Shown: positions 38,016 to 47,018 of the stretch, piece after piece
Numbering within the stretch: position 1 is the first letter of the stretch
How the letters are laid out: every line of letters begins with the position of its first letter
Assembly: GCF_039543825.1 (NCBI RefSeq)
Contig: NZ_BAABKM010000005.1
Span: 124,001 to 188,000, forward strand
Direction of reading: 5' to 3'
DNA from: Nocardioides conyzicola
GTDB taxonomy: Bacteria; Actinomycetota; Actinomycetes; Propionibacteriales; Nocardioidaceae
Length of the DNA stretch: 64,000 bases
Notes under the pieces: generated by a model
What the model was told of the DNA's origin: nothing
The model's database searches: none
Seen by the model: only the letters and a program-made list of their open reading frames with translations
Translations under genes and position numbers: made by a program

Positions 38016-38437
38016 GCGCGAACCCGTACGCCCCGTCCGTGACCCGCGAGCTGGACTGGGTCGTGACCCGCTTCGTCGACGAGGTCCCGTCGGCCGCCCA
38101 CGCCATCCTCGTCTCGGCCGACGGCCTCCTGATGGCGGCCAGCTCCGGCATCCCGGCCGACCGCGCGGAGCAGGTCGCGGCCGTGTCCTCCGGCCTCGCC
38201 AGCCTGGCGGTCGGCGCGGCCCGGCTCTTCGACGGCGGCGCTGTCCTGCAGACCGTCGTCGAGATGGAGCTCGGCTACCTGCTCCTGATGAGCGTCGGCG
38301 ACGGGTCGCACCTCGCCGTGCTGACCCAGGACTCCGCCGACATCGGGCAGGTCGGCTACGAGATGGCGCTGCTCGTCGACCGGGTGGGCCAGATGGTCCA
38401 GGCCCGCGCCCGCGTCATGAGCGACACGTCCGGGTGA
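38012..38437 (+). CDS. cvnB: Conservon roadblock/LC7 protein CvnB
   Basis: 141 residues. A roadblock/LC7 fold: [79 protein letters not shown]. These proteins act as GTPase regulators, here for CvnD. ATG overlaps the CvnA stop as ATGA, so the subunits are produced together. Confidence 0.93.
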   Translation: MSANPYAPSVTRELDWVVTRFVDEVPSAAHAILVSADGLLMAASSGIPADRAEQVAAVSSGLASLAVGAARLFDGGAVLQTVVEMELGYLLLMSVGDGSHLAVLTQDSADIGQVGYEMALLVDRVGQMVQARARVMSDTSG

Positions 38438-38441
38438 CCCG

Positions 38442-38819
38442 ATGGCCGCCGAGACCTCGCCCCGCGACGAGCCGCAGCCGGACGCCGCGGCCGTGCGCGT
38501 GCGACCGTTCACCCTCACGTCCGGCCGTACGACGCCGCGCGTCGACCTGCCGTTCGAGGCCACGCTGCGCCGGCTCGGCTCCGCCAGCGCGGGCCCGGTC
38601 GAGTCGCACCTCACCCGGATCCTCGAGGTCTGCGACCGGCGCTCGGTCGCCGAGGTGTCGGCACTGGTCGCGATGCCCATCGGCGTCGTACGGGTGCTGC
38701 TCGCCGACCTCGTCGAGCTCGGTCAGGTCCGGGTGCAGACCACCATCCAGGAGGACTCGTCGTACGACGAGCGCCGCGAGCTGATCGAAAGGACGCTCCG
38801 TGGACTACGCACGCTCTAG
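38442..38819 (+). CDS. cvnC: Conservon DUF742 protein CvnC
   Basis: 125 residues of the DUF742 type: an N-terminal VRPFTLTSGRT, the winged-helix-like HLTRILEVCDRRSVAEVSALVAMPIGVVRVLLADLVELGQV. In Streptomyces conservons this protein joins the membrane complex with CvnA, B and D. It starts four bases after cvnB and overlaps cvnD by 20 bases. Confidence 0.93.
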   Translation: MAAETSPRDEPQPDAAAVRVRPFTLTSGRTTPRVDLPFEATLRRLGSASAGPVESHLTRILEVCDRRSVAEVSALVAMPIGVVRVLLADLVELGQVRVQTTIQEDSSYDERRELIERTLRGLRTL

Positions 38820-39387
38820 CGATCCGCGCACGGCCGCCTCGACGAAGATCGTCGTCGCCGGCGGGTTCGGCGTCGGCAAGACCACCCTGGTGGGGACGGT
38901 CTCCGAGATCATGCCGCTGCGCACCGAGGCGCTCGTGACCAACCAGTCCGAGGGGATCGACGACCTGGCCGCGGTGCCCAGCAAGGGCACCACGACGGTC
39001 GCGATGGACTTCGGCCGGATCACGCTCGGCGAGGACCTCGTCCTCTACCTCTTCGGTACGCCGGGCCAGCGCCGCTTCTGGTTCATGTGGGACGACCTCT
39101 GCCTCGGCGCCATCGGTGCCATCGTGCTGGTCGACACCGAGCGGCTCGACGAGGCCTTCTCGCCGCTCGACTACTTCGAGCAGCGCGGCCTGCCCTTCAT
39201 CGTGGCGGTCAACCAGTTCGAGGACGCCGCGCAGTACCCGCTCGAGGACGTCGCCGCCGCCCTCGCCCTCTCCCCCGGCATCCCGGTGATCCGCATCGAC
39301 GCGCGTCGCCGGGAGTCCGTCAAGGAGGCCCTGGTGCGGGTCACGGAGTTCTCCCTGGAACGGTTGAGCGCGGCGGTGGGCGCGTAG
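38800..39387 (+). CDS. cvnD: Conservon small GTPase CvnD
   Basis: 195 residues. P-loop GGFGVGKTT (21-29), switch region with SKGTTTVAMDFG, G3-like FGTPGQ, and a NQFED motif in place of NKxD. This is the Ras/MglA-like GTPase of conservons. GTG 38800 lies inside cvnC. Together with CvnA-C it forms a membrane signal complex resembling eukaryotic G-protein modules, linked in Streptomyces to development and secondary metabolism. Confidence 0.95.
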   Translation: MDYARSSDPRTAASTKIVVAGGFGVGKTTLVGTVSEIMPLRTEALVTNQSEGIDDLAAVPSKGTTTVAMDFGRITLGEDLVLYLFGTPGQRRFWFMWDDLCLGAIGAIVLVDTERLDEAFSPLDYFEQRGLPFIVAVNQFEDAAQYPLEDVAAALALSPGIPVIRIDARRRESVKEALVRVTEFSLERLSAAVGA

Positions 39388-39409
39388 CGGACCGTCGTAC
39401 GACGGCCGC

Positions 39410-39415
39410 TAGATT
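39410..39415 (+). promoter_or_regulatory. -10 element, leaderless start of phospholipase D gene
   Basis: TAGATT, six bases, then GTG 39422. It supports this start and a transcript independent of the conservon. Confidence 0.55.
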
Positions 39416-39421
39416 GACCAC

Positions 39422-40677
<1,256 letters not shown>

Positions 40678-40681
<4 letters not shown>

Positions 40682-41409
40682 GGCCGAGTCGTGAGCTCCG
40701 GCACGCTCGCGGGGTCCTCGATGACGGCCCGGGCGACCTCGCTCAGCCCTCGCCGGTGGCTGCGCGCGTAGGAACGCAGCAGGTCGAAGGCGTCGTCGAC
40801 CGAGACGGCGTGGACCTGGGCGAGGACGCCCTTGGCCTGCTCGATGACGATCCGGTTGTTCAGAGCCCCCTGCAGCTGTCCGGTGAGCTCCTCGCCGCGT
40901 CGGATCGCACGTTCCTGGAGCAGCCCGATCGTGGCCACGTCGGCGAGGGCCTGGACCACCCGGACGTCGACCGGTCCCATGGGCTCGCTGTGGGTTCCGA
41001 AGAGGTTGATCGCGCCGATCACGGTCTGACGCAGCCGCAGGGGGAAGGCGTGGACCGAGCGGAACCCCGCGGCCACCGCCCGCGGGGCGAACCTCGGCCA
41101 CACCGACACAGCCTCGGCCAGGTCGATGTCGACCACGGGCCTCCCCTGCCGGTAGCAGTCCTGGCACGGACCTTCCTCATGCTGGATCTGGAACAGCTCC
41201 AGCATCTCGGCGCGCTCGTCCGTCGCCGCCATCAGCTGGAGCCCCCCGTGGTGGTCGGCGAGCAGGATGCCGGCACCCTCCGTGTGCACCAGCTCCGAGG
41301 TCGAGCCGGCGACCATCTGGAGGAACTCGATCAGGTCGAACTCGTCGACGAGGGTGTCGGCGACCTGGACCAGGACCTCGGCGAGCCTGTCGGCGGAAAC
41401 CCTCGTCAT
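40678..41409 (-). CDS. GAF-ANTAR antitermination regulator
   Basis: 243 residues. A GAF domain (about 20-165; GPCQDCYRQGRPVVDIDL and GFRSVHAFPLRLR) is followed by an ANTAR RNA-binding domain (about 178-232: NRIVIEQAKGVLAQVHAVSVDDAFDLLRSYARSHRRGLSEVARAVI). ANTAR domains bind paired hexaloop RNA hairpins to prevent termination. The GAF ligand is unknown. It lies 31 bases downstream of a truncated ANTAR remnant. Confidence 0.9.
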
Positions 41410-41440
41410 CGCACTTCCTTCATGAACGGCGGGCGCGAAC

Positions 41441-41593
41441 TCATGGCTCGTCCGGTTCGAGGACGACCTTACCGACCAGGATGTCCTGCGCGACCTCGTT
41501 CAGCGGCCGGCCGTGGGCGAAGGAGTGGGCCCTGATCCGGGCCAGCGCCTCGCCCTCGCGTGCCTCAGAAGCCGGACCAGGGACCGGTGCCCA
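41441..41593 (-). pseudogene. Truncated ANTAR domain remnant
   Basis: The minus-strand frame open from 41593 to the TGA at 41443-41441 encodes EALARIRAHSFAHGRPLNEVAQDIL then a short acidic tail. This matches only the C-terminal helices of an ANTAR domain (compare DAFDLLRSYARSHRRGLSEVARAVI in the next gene). The N-terminal half is absent and no ATG, GTG or TTG is in frame. The frame overlaps the end of the STAS gene, so it may be the shifted remainder of a former fusion or a deleted gene. Confidence 0.6.
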
Positions 41594-41936
41594 TCAGGAC
41601 CGCCACGGCGCGGTCGGCCGGGACGACCGGAAAGTGGCCTGCCGAGCCGGTGAGCCACAGGAGCCGTCGTACGGGCGCCGCCGGCTCGATCAGCTGCACG
41701 AGCCCGCCCGCCGCGCGCGCCCGGCGCTGCCGGGACAGCAGGGTGCCCAGACCACAGGCGTCCACGAAGGTGACGGCATCGAGCTCGAACGCGATGAACC
41801 GGTCGCCGCCCACGAGATGCTCGATCAACGGCTGCGCCTGGACGTCCATCTCACCCTCGACCCGGACGACGGTCCAGGCGCCGAACCAGTAGCGGTGCAC
41901 CGACACCGAGGGAGCGTCCGTCCGAAGCACGTTCAT
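41565..41936 (-). CDS. STAS-domain protein lacking the phosphorylatable Ser
   Basis: 123 residues with the STAS pattern VVRVEGEMDVQAQPLIEHL, FIAFELDAVTFVDACGLGTLLSRQRRARAAGG. In SpoIIAA-type anti-anti-sigma factors the loop reads D-S-S-G-L with a Ser phosphorylated by the anti-sigma kinase; here it is D-A-C-G-L, so it may be locked in one state or not phospho-regulated. The C-terminal part is PVRRLLWLTG, another usual STAS helix. It lies upstream of ANTAR-type genes of the same orientation. Confidence 0.78.
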   Translation of the reverse strand: MNVLRTDAPSVSVHRYWFGAWTVVRVEGEMDVQAQPLIEHLVGGDRFIAFELDAVTFVDACGLGTLLSRQRRARAAGGLVQLIEPAAPVRRLLWLTGSAGHFPVVPADRAVAVLMGTGPWSGF

Positions 41937-42052
41937 CCCGCCACCTCGTTGGAGAGCACGACTCTCGATGGCGGGGACCGGGCCACTGACACCTCGATGG
42001 TCCTCCTCCCCGCCACGGAAGTACATGGCCCGAGACGACCAGATCGGAGCGT

Positions 42053-42982
42053 TCAGGTACGGGTGACCTTGGCCGGCAGGTGGGTGCGCGGCGCCATCCG
42101 GGCCCCGTGGCGGGGGCGGCGGCCGGCGGTGAGGGCGAGCAGCGTGGGCACGCGGCCGCGGTGGGGGCGCCAGGGCTCGAGGAAGTCGGCCATCTCGTCG
42201 TCGGTGAAGGGACGACCGGCGACGGCCCAGCCCAGGTCGGCAGCGACGTGGTAGTCGCCGAAGGACACCGCGTCGGCGTCGCCGTGGGCCCGTTGGCGGA
42301 CCTCGGCGGCGGTCCAGACGCCGATGCCGGGAAGTGATGTCAGCCGGCGTTCGGCCTCGACGCCGGACAGCGAGGCGGTGCGCTCGAGGGCGTCGGCGAC
42401 CCGGGCGGCGTTGACGAGGGTCCGCGAGCGGGCCGGGTCGATGTGCATCCGCAGCCACTCCCACGACGGCACCTGCCGGATCGTGTCCGCCGACGGCTGG
42501 ACCCACAGCTTGAGGTCGACGCCGGGGCCGGGCGCGCGCTCGCCGTACCGGTGCACCAGCATCCGGAACCCCGCGAACGCCTCCTGCCCGGTCACCTTCT
42601 GCTCGATGACGGCCGGGGTGAGCGCCTCCATGACCAGGCCGGTGCGCCCGATCCGCAGGTGCGCGTAGCGCCGCCAGCCCTGCTCGACCAGCGGGTGGCG
42701 CGGCTCGAAGCCGCGCACGTCGTCCTCCGCCCCGAGCATCGCCGGCAGGGACTCGAGCACCCAGTCGGCTCCCGGGCCCCACGCCTCGGCACGCACCACG
42801 CCGTCGGCCGAGCGCGACTCCACCGCCAGGGTCACCGGGCCCTCCGGGGTGCGGATGCCGCGCCAGTGGCGCTCACCCACGATCCGGTAGGTCGGGTCGC
42901 CGCCGCCGCGCTTGTGGATCCGCAGCACGGACGTCACCGAGCACGGCCAGTCGGGCCGCCACTCCCGCACCCGTCCGTCCAC
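42053..42982 (-). CDS. AlkA-type DNA-3-methyladenine glycosylase II
   Basis: 309 residues. The HhH-GPD region contains LTPAVIEQKVTGQEA, the hairpin LTSLPGIGVWTAAEVRQ, and the catalytic Asp in VSFGDYHV. The N-terminal AlkA-like beta domain is present (about 1-100). It excises alkylated purines in base excision repair. GTG 42982 follows TAGGGT by six bases (leaderless). The C-terminal tail is basic (about 280-309), perhaps aiding DNA binding. Divergent from the crotonase gene. Confidence 0.82.
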   Translation of the reverse strand: MDGRVREWRPDWPCSVTSVLRIHKRGGGDPTYRIVGERHWRGIRTPEGPVTLAVESRSADGVVRAEAWGPGADWVLESLPAMLGAEDDVRGFEPRHPLVEQGWRRYAHLRIGRTGLVMEALTPAVIEQKVTGQEAFAGFRMLVHRYGERAPGPGVDLKLWVQPSADTIRQVPSWEWLRMHIDPARSRTLVNAARVADALERTASLSGVEAERRLTSLPGIGVWTAAEVRQRAHGDADAVSFGDYHVAADLGWAVAGRPFTDDEMADFLEPWRPHRGRVPTLLALTAGRRPRHGARMAPRTHLPAKVTRT

Positions 42983-43011
42983 GCCCCGACCCTAGCCCGA
43001 GGGCCGGACAG

Positions 43012-43029
43012 TGGAACACGTTCTAGTCT
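43012..43029 (+). promoter_or_regulatory. KstR-type operator overlapping the -10 of the crotonase gene
   Basis: TGGAACACGTTCTA (43012-43025) is a perfect KstR motif. Its last two bases are the first of TAGTCT (43024-43029), which precedes ATG 43036 by six bases. A leaderless promoter thus appears directly covered by the operator. Confidence 0.8.
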
Positions 43030-43035
43030 GACCCC

Positions 43036-43821
43036 ATGACGCTGCAGATCGACGACCACAACCGGGTCCGCACCATCACCCTCGACCGTCCGGACGCCCT
43101 CAACGCGTTCAACGAGGCGCTCTACGACGCGACGACCGAGGCGCTGCTCGAGGCCGCCGAGGACCCGGGCGTGGCGGTCGTGCTGCTGACCGGCAACGGC
43201 CGTGCCTTCAGCGCCGGCACCGACCTGCTGGAGATGCACGCGATGTCGACCAACCCGGACTTCGTGCGCGGCGAGCACGGCTTCCTGGGGCTGCTCGACG
43301 CCCTGGTCGACTTCCCGAAGCCGCTGGTCTGCGCGGTCAACGGGGTCGGGCTCGGCATCGGCGCGACGATCCTCGGGTACGCCGACCTGGCGTTCATGTC
43401 GAGCACCGCCCGCCTGAAGTGCCCCTTCACCAGCCTCGGGGTCGCCCCGGAAGCGGCCTCGTCGTACCTCTTCCCCCAGCTGCTCGGCCGCCAGGACGCC
43501 GCGTGGATGCTGCTGTCCGCGGAGTGGGTCTCGGCCGAGGAGGCACTGGCGATGGGCCTGGTGTGGCGGGTCTGCGAGCCCGACGAGCTGCTCCCGGAGG
43601 CGCGCCGGCATGCGGAGGTCCTCGCCGCCCGGCCGATCTCGTCGCTCGTCGCGGTGAAGCGCGCCATGACCGAGCCGCTGCGCGCCGGGGTCGCCGCTGC
43701 CCGTGAGCGCGAGAACGCCGCGTTCGCCGAGCTGATGGGCGGCCCGGCCAACCTCGAGGCGCTGACGGCCTTCGCCGAGGGTCGCGAGCCGGACTTCACC
43801 GGCCTTCCCCCAGGTTGGTGA
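43036..43821 (+). CDS. Crotonase-family protein, enoyl-CoA isomerase type
   Basis: 261 residues. Crotonase fold with oxyanion-hole segments GRAFSAGTDL (about 55-64) and GVGLGIGATI (103-112). The two hydratase glutamates are missing: the positions are Thr111 and Phe131. Instead Glu139 occurs in VAPEAASSYLFP, the place of the single catalytic Glu in ECI2-type delta3,delta2-enoyl-CoA isomerases. It is therefore more likely an isomerase than a hydratase. The KstR operator suggests a role in sterol side-chain or ring-derived CoA oxidation; this is inference. Confidence 0.8.
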   Translation: MTLQIDDHNRVRTITLDRPDALNAFNEALYDATTEALLEAAEDPGVAVVLLTGNGRAFSAGTDLLEMHAMSTNPDFVRGEHGFLGLLDALVDFPKPLVCAVNGVGLGIGATILGYADLAFMSSTARLKCPFTSLGVAPEAASSYLFPQLLGRQDAAWMLLSAEWVSAEEALAMGLVWRVCEPDELLPEARRHAEVLAARPISSLVAVKRAMTEPLRAGVAAARERENAAFAELMGGPANLEALTAFAEGREPDFTGLPPGW

Positions 43822-43883
43822 ACGTCGCAGGAACAACCGGTCGGAGGATGGTGGGAGCGCGCCCAACGCTCTAGCGTCGTCGC

Positions 43884-44579
43884 ATGAGCGATCTCCCCCA
43901 CATCGTCCTGGTGCACGGCGCCTGGGCCGACGGCTCCTGCTGGAGCGCCGTCATCGGCAAGCTCCACGAGCGTGGCTACTCCGTGACCGCGCCCCAGTTC
44001 CCCGAGTCCTCGCTGGCCGCCGACGTCGCGCGGCTGCGTCAGGTGCTCAACCGGCAGACGGGTCCGACGGTCGTCGTCGGGCACTCGTACGGCGGCCAGA
44101 TCATCACCGCCCTGGGCGAGGACGCGCCCAACGCGGTGGCGCTGGTCTACATCGCGGCGTTCGGCCTCGACGAGGGCGAGACGATCGGCGCGCTCGTCGA
44201 GGGCGGCCCACCGTCCCCGGCCCTGGGCAACCTCGACGTCGACGCACTCGGCTTCGCGTGGCTGCCGGAGGACGACTTCGTCGGGCACTTCGCCGCCGAC
44301 GTCGACCCCGCGCAGGCCAAGATCATGCACGCCGTGCAGCAGCCGATCTCGCTGTCGACCTTCGGCGACGTGATGGGCGTGCCGGCCTGGCGGCACCTCC
44401 CGTCGTGGTTCATGGTCGCGACCAACGACGAGGCGATCCCGCCGGACGGTGAGCGCCAGTTCGCCGCACGCATGGGTGCCACGACGGTCGAGGTCGCGTC
44501 GAGCCACGTGCCGATGGTGTCGCAGCCCGACGAGGTCGTCGCCCTGATCGAGGCGGCGGTCGCGGGAGTCTCCGGCTAG
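43884..44579 (+). CDS. Alpha/beta hydrolase
   Basis: 231 residues. The nucleophile elbow GHSYGG (about 71-76) follows VVV; an HGAWADGSCW oxyanion loop lies near the N-terminus, and a late His is in SSHVPMVSQPDEV. No signal peptide. It resembles small esterase/hydrolases of unknown substrate common in actinobacteria. TAGCGT six bases before ATG 43884 predicts a leaderless mRNA. Confidence 0.85.
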   Translation: MSDLPHIVLVHGAWADGSCWSAVIGKLHERGYSVTAPQFPESSLAADVARLRQVLNRQTGPTVVVGHSYGGQIITALGEDAPNAVALVYIAAFGLDEGETIGALVEGGPPSPALGNLDVDALGFAWLPEDDFVGHFAADVDPAQAKIMHAVQQPISLSTFGDVMGVPAWRHLPSWFMVATNDEAIPPDGERQFAARMGATTVEVASSHVPMVSQPDEVVALIEAAVAGVSG

Positions 44580-44700
44580 CCGGCCGTCAGCGCCTCTGCC
44601 GTCGTGACCGTGCCGGCCTCGCGGCCCGGCGCCCGGTGGTAGGTCCAGTAGAGGTTGGTGTGGGCGATGACCAGGTCGGGCGTCGGCGCGCCGTACGAGC
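44576..44700 (-). pseudogene. C-terminal fragment of an unrecognised protein
   Basis: On the minus strand a frame ending at TAG (44578-44576) encodes a tail reading TPDLVIAHTNLYWTYHRAPG then EALTAG. It has amino-acid composition of a real protein end (LVIAHTNLYWTYHR is not typical of antisense noise) but no start. Past about 44700 the same DNA reads as part of a plus-strand WYL remnant, so the two fragments abut. I cannot assign the family. Confidence 0.4.
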
Positions 44701-44703
44701 TCT

Positions 44704-44983
44704 CTGGAGGAGAACCTCGGCAGCGGCTGGCAGCACCCGGTGCGCGTCACCGTCGATGCGCCGATCGCTCGGGTCGCGGCCTCGGTCCCGCGGACCCATG
44801 GGCCGCCTGGAGGAGGTCGACGCCCACACGACCCGGCTCGTGGGCTCGACCCGCAACGTCGTGGCCTACGCCGAGCAGCTGGCGATGCTGCCCGGGGCCT
44901 TCCGGATCGACGAGAGCGACGAGGTGCGGGACGCGCTCCGGGTGCTGGCCGCGCGACTCACCGCGGCTGCGTCAGCGCCCTGA
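44704..44983 (+). pseudogene. Remnant of a WYL-domain (YafY-type) regulator, frameshifted
   Basis: The plus strand encodes LEENLGSGWQHPVRVTVDAPIARV in one frame up to about 44796, then continues in the next frame as MGRLEEVDAHTTRLVGSTRN and YAEQLAMLPGAFRI to a TGA at 44981-44983. Joined, they form the last 90 or so residues of the WYL effector domain of a DeoR/YafY-type regulator. The N-terminal DNA-binding part is missing and a one-base shift lies near 44791-44797. The tail overlaps the convergent nuclease gene by 12 bases. A decayed gene. Confidence 0.7.
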
Positions 44984-45958
44984 CGAGGCGGGTGGCTCGG
45001 TCAGCACCCGCAGCGCGAGGTCGGTCGTCGACGGTACGCCGAGGTGGCCGACCACCCGGGCGACCCGGTCCGGCTCCAGCGGGAGCAGGCCCGGGCTGCC
45101 GGGGACGTCGGGCGTGAGCCCGAGGTCGAGGTCGGTGCGCCCCGACATCATCGCCAGGTTGAACTCGAACCGCTCCCGGGCCTCCGGCGTCGCCAGCCGC
45201 TTCAGCACGCCAGCGCCGATGCGGCGCGTCCCCTGCTCCTCGCAGTAGGAGTCGAGCGTCGCCACGAGGGTCGCGCCGGCGCAGTGCTCGATGTCGGCCC
45301 ACACGGCCCGCATCGAGCCCATCTGCGAGAGCAGGACGGACGCGGACTTCTCCCCGAGGCCGGGCACGCCCGGCAGGTTGTCGCTGGCGTCGCCCCGCAG
45401 CGCGGCGTACTCCAGGTAGTGCTCCGCCGCGACGCCGTACATGGCGTGCAGGCGCGCGGGGTTGAGCAGCGGCGAGCCGCTGATGCCTCCGGTGATCAGC
45501 CTCAGCACCTGGGTGTGGTCGCTGATGTGTGCGAAGACGTCGCGGTCGGACGTGATCAGGACGCAGTTCCACCCCTCGCGCTCGGCCCAGGCCGCGGCGG
45601 AGGCGTTGACGTCGTCGGCCTCGAGGCCGGCCGGGGTGACGGTGCGCATCCCCAGCGCGTCGAGCAGGGCGCCGGCGCGGTCGAGCTGGTCGACGAGCAT
45701 CGGGTCCTTCTCGGCTCGGCCGGCCTTGTACGCCGGGTAGGCCTGCTCGCGCAGCGACGTCGTCCGGTCGTCGAGCCCGAAGAGCACGGCGTCGGGCGCG
45801 AACTGGTCGATCGCCTCCAGGATCTGGCGCAGCATGCCGTGCAGCGCCCAGGCGGGACGGCCGCCGCGGTCGTGGAGCTGGGACTCGACCCGCGCGTGGT
45901 GGTTGCGGTGCAGCAGCGACGGCGCGTCGACGGCGAGCAGCAGGCGGCGGTCGCTCAC
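44972..45958 (-). CDS. 5'-3' exonuclease (FEN/PolI N-domain type)
   Basis: 328 residues. It begins RRLLLAVDAPSLLHRNHHA and has VLFGLDDRTTSLREQAYPAYKAGR, GLEADDVNASAA, ITSDRDVF and LRGDASDNLPGVPGLGEKSA, the metal-binding Asp clusters and H3TH motif of the flap endonuclease family. No polymerase follows. GTG 45958 overlaps the App1 stop as GTGA. It lies near a DNA ligase gene, which suggests a role in nick or flap processing. Confidence 0.9.
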   Translation of the reverse strand: MSDRRLLLAVDAPSLLHRNHHARVESQLHDRGGRPAWALHGMLRQILEAIDQFAPDAVLFGLDDRTTSLREQAYPAYKAGRAEKDPMLVDQLDRAGALLDALGMRTVTPAGLEADDVNASAAAWAEREGWNCVLITSDRDVFAHISDHTQVLRLITGGISGSPLLNPARLHAMYGVAAEHYLEYAALRGDASDNLPGVPGLGEKSASVLLSQMGSMRAVWADIEHCAGATLVATLDSYCEEQGTRRIGAGVLKRLATPEARERFEFNLAMMSGRTDLDLGLTPDVPGSPGLLPLEPDRVARVVGHLGVPSTTDLALRVLTEPPASSGR

Positions 45959-46977
45959 AGGACGCCGACCTCCACCAGGTGACGGCGTACGGCGTCGGTG
46001 TCGGCCGCCAGCACGAACGGGACGTCGTGGTCCCAGCTGTCCGACACGGCCTCCACGCGCCCGTCGCCGGGGTCGAGCCGCACCTCGCGGATGTAGACGG
46101 CGAGGACCCGGCCCGGGTGCTCGCGCACGATGTCGGCGTAGATCTCGGGGTCCTTCTCGCCGGAGTCGCCGATCAGCACGAACGACAGGTGCGGGTGCAG
46201 GTCGAGCACCTCGGCGATCCGCTCGTGCTTGCGGGCGCGGCCGTCGCGAGTGCCGATCAGGTCGCGCAGCAGGAGCGGTCCGAGCGGGAAGTCGCGGTGC
46301 CGGAGGAAGCCGATGAGGAAGGAGTACAGGTTCCACGGGCTGGAGGACACGTAGAACACAGGGTTGTCGGCGCCGCCGACCGCCGCGAGGTCCCGGTAGA
46401 GCTCAGCCACGCCCGGGAACGGCGTACGCGTCAGTGCGGAGCCGGCGAAGGTCTGGCGCAGCATCTGCCCGACCCGCTGGACGCCCGTCTCGAGGATGGT
46501 GTCGTCGACGTCGGAGACGACGCCGAAGCGGGCGTCCGGGCTCGGCACCCGGACCCGGACGGGCGTGCGGTGCTCGGTCAGCCCGCGGTACTCCCCCGCG
46601 AGCTCGACCCAGCCGTCCTCCCACGGGTCGGCGAGCGCACTCGGCCGCAGCTCGGCGCGGAAGTAGCCCTCGTGGTCGGTCTCGACCTCGACGCTCGCGT
46701 CGCCGACGGTGACCCGGAGGGGTACGGCGGGCAGCTCGTCGGTCACGAACTGGCTCAGGCTGCGCCGCAGGCTCGCCCCAATCCCCTCGCCCTCCATGGC
46801 GGGGGTGGGCGGCGCGTTGTCGAGCACCCGGCCGCGCACGACGACGCCGTCCGGTCCGCCGTGGCCGAGGTAGGCGTCGATCCGGAAGTTCTCGGGCGTC
46901 CGGCCAGCCTTCCGACGCAGTCGCGCGGCGTCCCACCGGCGCTCGGCCTCGACCAGCAGCCACTGCTTGCGACTCAC
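45955..46977 (-). CDS. App1-family (DUF2183) phosphatase
   Basis: 340 residues. The core is VVSDVDDTILETG (D-x-D-x-T of the HAD type), FYVSSSPWNLYSFL, and VLIGDSGEKDPEIYADI, the pattern of App1 phosphatidate phosphatase/DUF2183 proteins. The N-terminal part (about 30-150) is a beta-rich domain with GYFRAELRP. Phosphatidate is the known substrate of the yeast protein, but bacterial members are uncharacterised. GTG 46977 follows TAGGGT by six bases (leaderless). Confidence 0.85.
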   Translation of the reverse strand: MSRKQWLLVEAERRWDAARLRRKAGRTPENFRIDAYLGHGGPDGVVVRGRVLDNAPPTPAMEGEGIGASLRRSLSQFVTDELPAVPLRVTVGDASVEVETDHEGYFRAELRPSALADPWEDGWVELAGEYRGLTEHRTPVRVRVPSPDARFGVVSDVDDTILETGVQRVGQMLRQTFAGSALTRTPFPGVAELYRDLAAVGGADNPVFYVSSSPWNLYSFLIGFLRHRDFPLGPLLLRDLIGTRDGRARKHERIAEVLDLHPHLSFVLIGDSGEKDPEIYADIVREHPGRVLAVYIREVRLDPGDGRVEAVSDSWDHDVPFVLAADTDAVRRHLVEVGVL

Positions 46978-46983
46978 GGTGGA

Positions 46984-46989
46984 ACCCTA
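46984..46989 (-). promoter_or_regulatory. -10 element, leaderless start of App1 gene
   Basis: TAGGGT on the minus strand, six bases before GTG 46977. It also marks the start of the App1-nuclease two-gene operon. Confidence 0.55.
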
Positions 46990-47018
46990 GTGTCGGTGCC
47001 GTCGGGTTGGATGGGCGC

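Noticed and set aside
41481..42254. Plus-strand open frame across the STAS and glycosylase genes
   Set aside because: Antisense to two recognisable minus-strand genes, with no motif of its own.
44636..44983. Intact small gene from a GTG/ATG near 44636
   Set aside because: Only the second half has a protein-like sequence, and it continues a WYL domain from another frame, so it is a remnant.
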